Below are positions 62,312 to 64,000 of a stretch of DNA of 64,000 nt, piece by piece. The translations under genes were made by a program, and so were the position numbers. Origin of the DNA: Novipirellula galeiformis (GTDB lineage Bacteria; Planctomycetota; Planctomycetia; Pirellulales; Pirellulaceae); assembly GCF_007860095.1 (NCBI RefSeq), contig NZ_SJPT01000005.1:310001-374000 (forward strand), in the 5' to 3' direction. Below the pieces are notes generated by a model that saw only the letters and a program-made list of their open reading frames with translations, ran no database searches and was not told the DNA's origin. The first letter of the stretch is position 1. Every line of letters begins with the position of its first letter.

Positions 62312-63793
62312 CTACAGCACGGGGCTGAACAAACGTGCGATGGCGGTACCAACGCGAGCCAACCAGGGTCGGAGTGGCCCGTCCAACGCATTGCTCCACT
62401 GAGATTCGGCAAAATCTTGCTCCAGCATGTTGGCGACTTCTGTGATCAAGCTTGGTTCTGCGATCGCCACCATCAATTCAAAGTTCAAGTGCAAGGAACG
62501 ATTGTCAAAGTTGGTCGACCCGATCAACACCAACTCATCATCGACCAAAACGCATTTTTGATGCAACACGCCTCCTTGATATCGATAAACCGGAATTCCA
62601 AGCTCCGCCAACTCTTGTTCGTAGTGGTACCCGGCCATGTAGACCGCCCATTGGTCGGCAACCGAGGGAATCAAGAGTCGCACATCCACCCCACGCGCCC
62701 GCGCCATCGACAACGCTACCATCAAGGCGTCATCGGGAACCAAATACGGCGTGCTAATCCACAATCGCTCTCTCGCCGCCCCCGCTACCGCCGCGAACAT
62801 CATCGTAGCGCGTGGCCGTGGATCGGCAGGTCCGGTGGCACACACCGCTGCTAACCCCGAGTCGTTTTGCGGGTTGGGATCGCGATCCCATCTTGCCTCC
62901 GGCAAATCGATCCGCGCCGCCCAGTAGTAGTCACCCGCAAACACGGCTTGAACTTTTCTTGCCAATTCGCCATGGATCTCCACCGCGGTGTCGCGCCACC
63001 GCGTCACCCAACTCGCCTTGCCAAGATACTCATCCCCTAAATTCAAACCGCCCACGATGGCGACCTTGCCGTCGACGATCACCAACTTGCGATGATTGCG
63101 AAAATTGATTTGAAATCGGTTCACGAATCCTTGCCGTGTGTTAAACGCACGGACGTCGACGCCTCCCTCGGCCAAGCGATCCAAGTAGGCTTGGCTCAGC
63201 CGCAAACACCCTACTTCGTCATACAACAATCGCACCACAACCCCACGCGCTGCGGATGCGACTAAGGCCTCGGCAACTCGATTCCCCAGCTCGTCATCGC
63301 GAATGATATAGAAAGCGAGGTAGAGATACTCTTGTGCCGCTTCAATCTGGGATAGCAACGTGTCGAAGAACGCTTCGCCGTCAATCAGTAGCCGAAAGGT
63401 ATTGCCCGTGCAGAGGGGCGTGTCCAAAACATCGGCCAAATACTCCAACGTCGTGTTGGCCGATGTCGTGCTGGCCGACGTTGACCGCGCGTTCACTTCG
63501 GTGACCAATTCTCGACGAACCAACTCGACCGATTGGACATACCGCTCGCCTACGGCACGAATCGCTTCTCGATAACCTTCGAAGCGGTGCCGCGCAAACA
63601 CCCAATACATCGGCAATACCAGGAACGGAATTGTGATCAAACCAATCACCCACGCCACCGCCGCCTGGGATGTACGAACATGACGTAGCGAGTGAAACGC
63701 AGATGCGATTGCCAACAGTTCGATCAAAATCACGATCGCGGGAATCACCGTGATGAACCACCACTGGTCGGTAAGTGAATCAAATATCGACAT
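62312..63793 (-). CDS. cls: Cardiolipin synthase (phospholipase D superfamily)
   Basis: The 493-residue protein has two N-terminal membrane helices (about 13-35 and 45-66) and two HKD motifs: HRKLVIVDGKVAIVGGLNLGD and HQKCVLVDDELVLIGSTNFD. It joins two phosphatidylglycerol molecules into cardiolipin at the inner membrane. A short Ser/Thr-rich insert (STSASTTSANTT) follows the membrane part. The length is typical. Confidence 0.95.
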   Translation of the reverse strand: MSIFDSLTDQWWFITVIPAIVILIELLAIASAFHSLRHVRTSQAAVAWVIGLITIPFLVLPMYWVFARHRFEGYREAIRAVGERYVQSVELVRRELVTEVNARSTSASTTSANTTLEYLADVLDTPLCTGNTFRLLIDGEAFFDTLLSQIEAAQEYLYLAFYIIRDDELGNRVAEALVASAARGVVVRLLYDEVGCLRLSQAYLDRLAEGGVDVRAFNTRQGFVNRFQINFRNHRKLVIVDGKVAIVGGLNLGDEYLGKASWVTRWRDTAVEIHGELARKVQAVFAGDYYWAARIDLPEARWDRDPNPQNDSGLAAVCATGPADPRPRATMMFAAVAGAARERLWISTPYLVPDDALMVALSMARARGVDVRLLIPSVADQWAVYMAGYHYEQELAELGIPVYRYQGGVLHQKCVLVDDELVLIGSTNFDNRSLHLNFELMVAIAEPSLITEVANMLEQDFAESQWSNALDGPLRPWLARVGTAIARLFSPVL

Positions 63794-64000
63794 AATAGAA
63801 CATTGTACCGCAATTAGTTGCCTCGACTCCCAGCCGAGCGCCCCCTCAGTTCGCTCCTTTCGCGTTGCAAACCATCGAAACTACGAGCGTCACAAGCCCA
63901 AAAACTCAATTCACCGGCTCGTGGATCCACCGGAGCCTGCATCTGCGGTGCTGTGCACATTGTCTCGCGTCGCCGTTAGCAATCGGTTCTGTTTGTCACG

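Overview
The window looks like chromosome from a planctomycete, most likely a Rhodopirellula/Novipirellula-type Pirellulaceae. The evidence is the mix of genes: DUF1553/DUF1549 and DUF1501 proteins, a DUF1080-cytochrome fusion, CxxCH proteins, the planctomycete/verrucomicrobial small basic protein, a BNR sialidase-like enzyme and many secreted proteins of unknown role, all in moderately GC-rich DNA. No phage, plasmid or CRISPR locus is visible.

Layout. 1-3.8 kb: a flavin disulfide reductase cut by the window edge, a DUF2892 membrane peptide, an amino-acid permease and an exported methyltransferase whose end overlaps the permease start. 3.9-4.8 kb: a CAU tRNA with a 17-bp minisatellite directly on its 3' end, then a small membrane peptide gene. 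4.8-9.2 kb: a secreted Gly-rich protein with a GQGG-type cleavage motif, an outer-membrane barrel, a FapF-like channel and an exported C39 (FapD-like) protease, separated from one another by hairpins. This is a candidate functional-amyloid or surface-fibre export module. 9.4-18.6 kb: DUF1553/DUF1501 pair and a DUF1080/propeller/cytochrome c giant. 18.7-21.5 kb: PP2C phosphatase and the YifB/ComM AAA+ protein.

21.5-42.1 kb is an accessory region. It holds an AbiC-like putative phage-abortive-infection gene and then a complete two-partner secretion locus: TpsB transporter, divergent 4226-residue TpsA adhesin, and a secreted TPR protein. The TPS locus is bracketed by 386-bp direct repeats 17,510 bp apart, by two separate fragments of a second, synonymously diverged yifB, by DUF4956 remnants and by a recurring 27-bp REP-like motif. 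TpsA carries 13+11+3 copies of a roughly 37-residue LGQGG repeat, a duplicated segment of about 0.93 kb, and eight tandem MBG-type modules of about 174 residues that are almost identical in DNA.

42.2-64 kb returns to ordinary chromosome: sialidase, nitrilase, rplA-rplJ-rplL (without rplK or rpoB beside them), pterin dehydratase, rpmG, recJ, secreted Gly-rich and phosphatase proteins, a CxxCH protein, the small basic protein, a fatty-acid desaturase, S4 and cupin proteins. It ends with a stress group: tandem universal stress protein coupled to a 57-residue peptide, an Acg-type nitroreductase and a cardiolipin synthase.

The two best candidates for something new are the Fap-like C39 module (4.6-9.2 kb) and the repeat-bracketed TPS island (23.5-42.1 kb). 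Both would build the cell surface, by different export routes.
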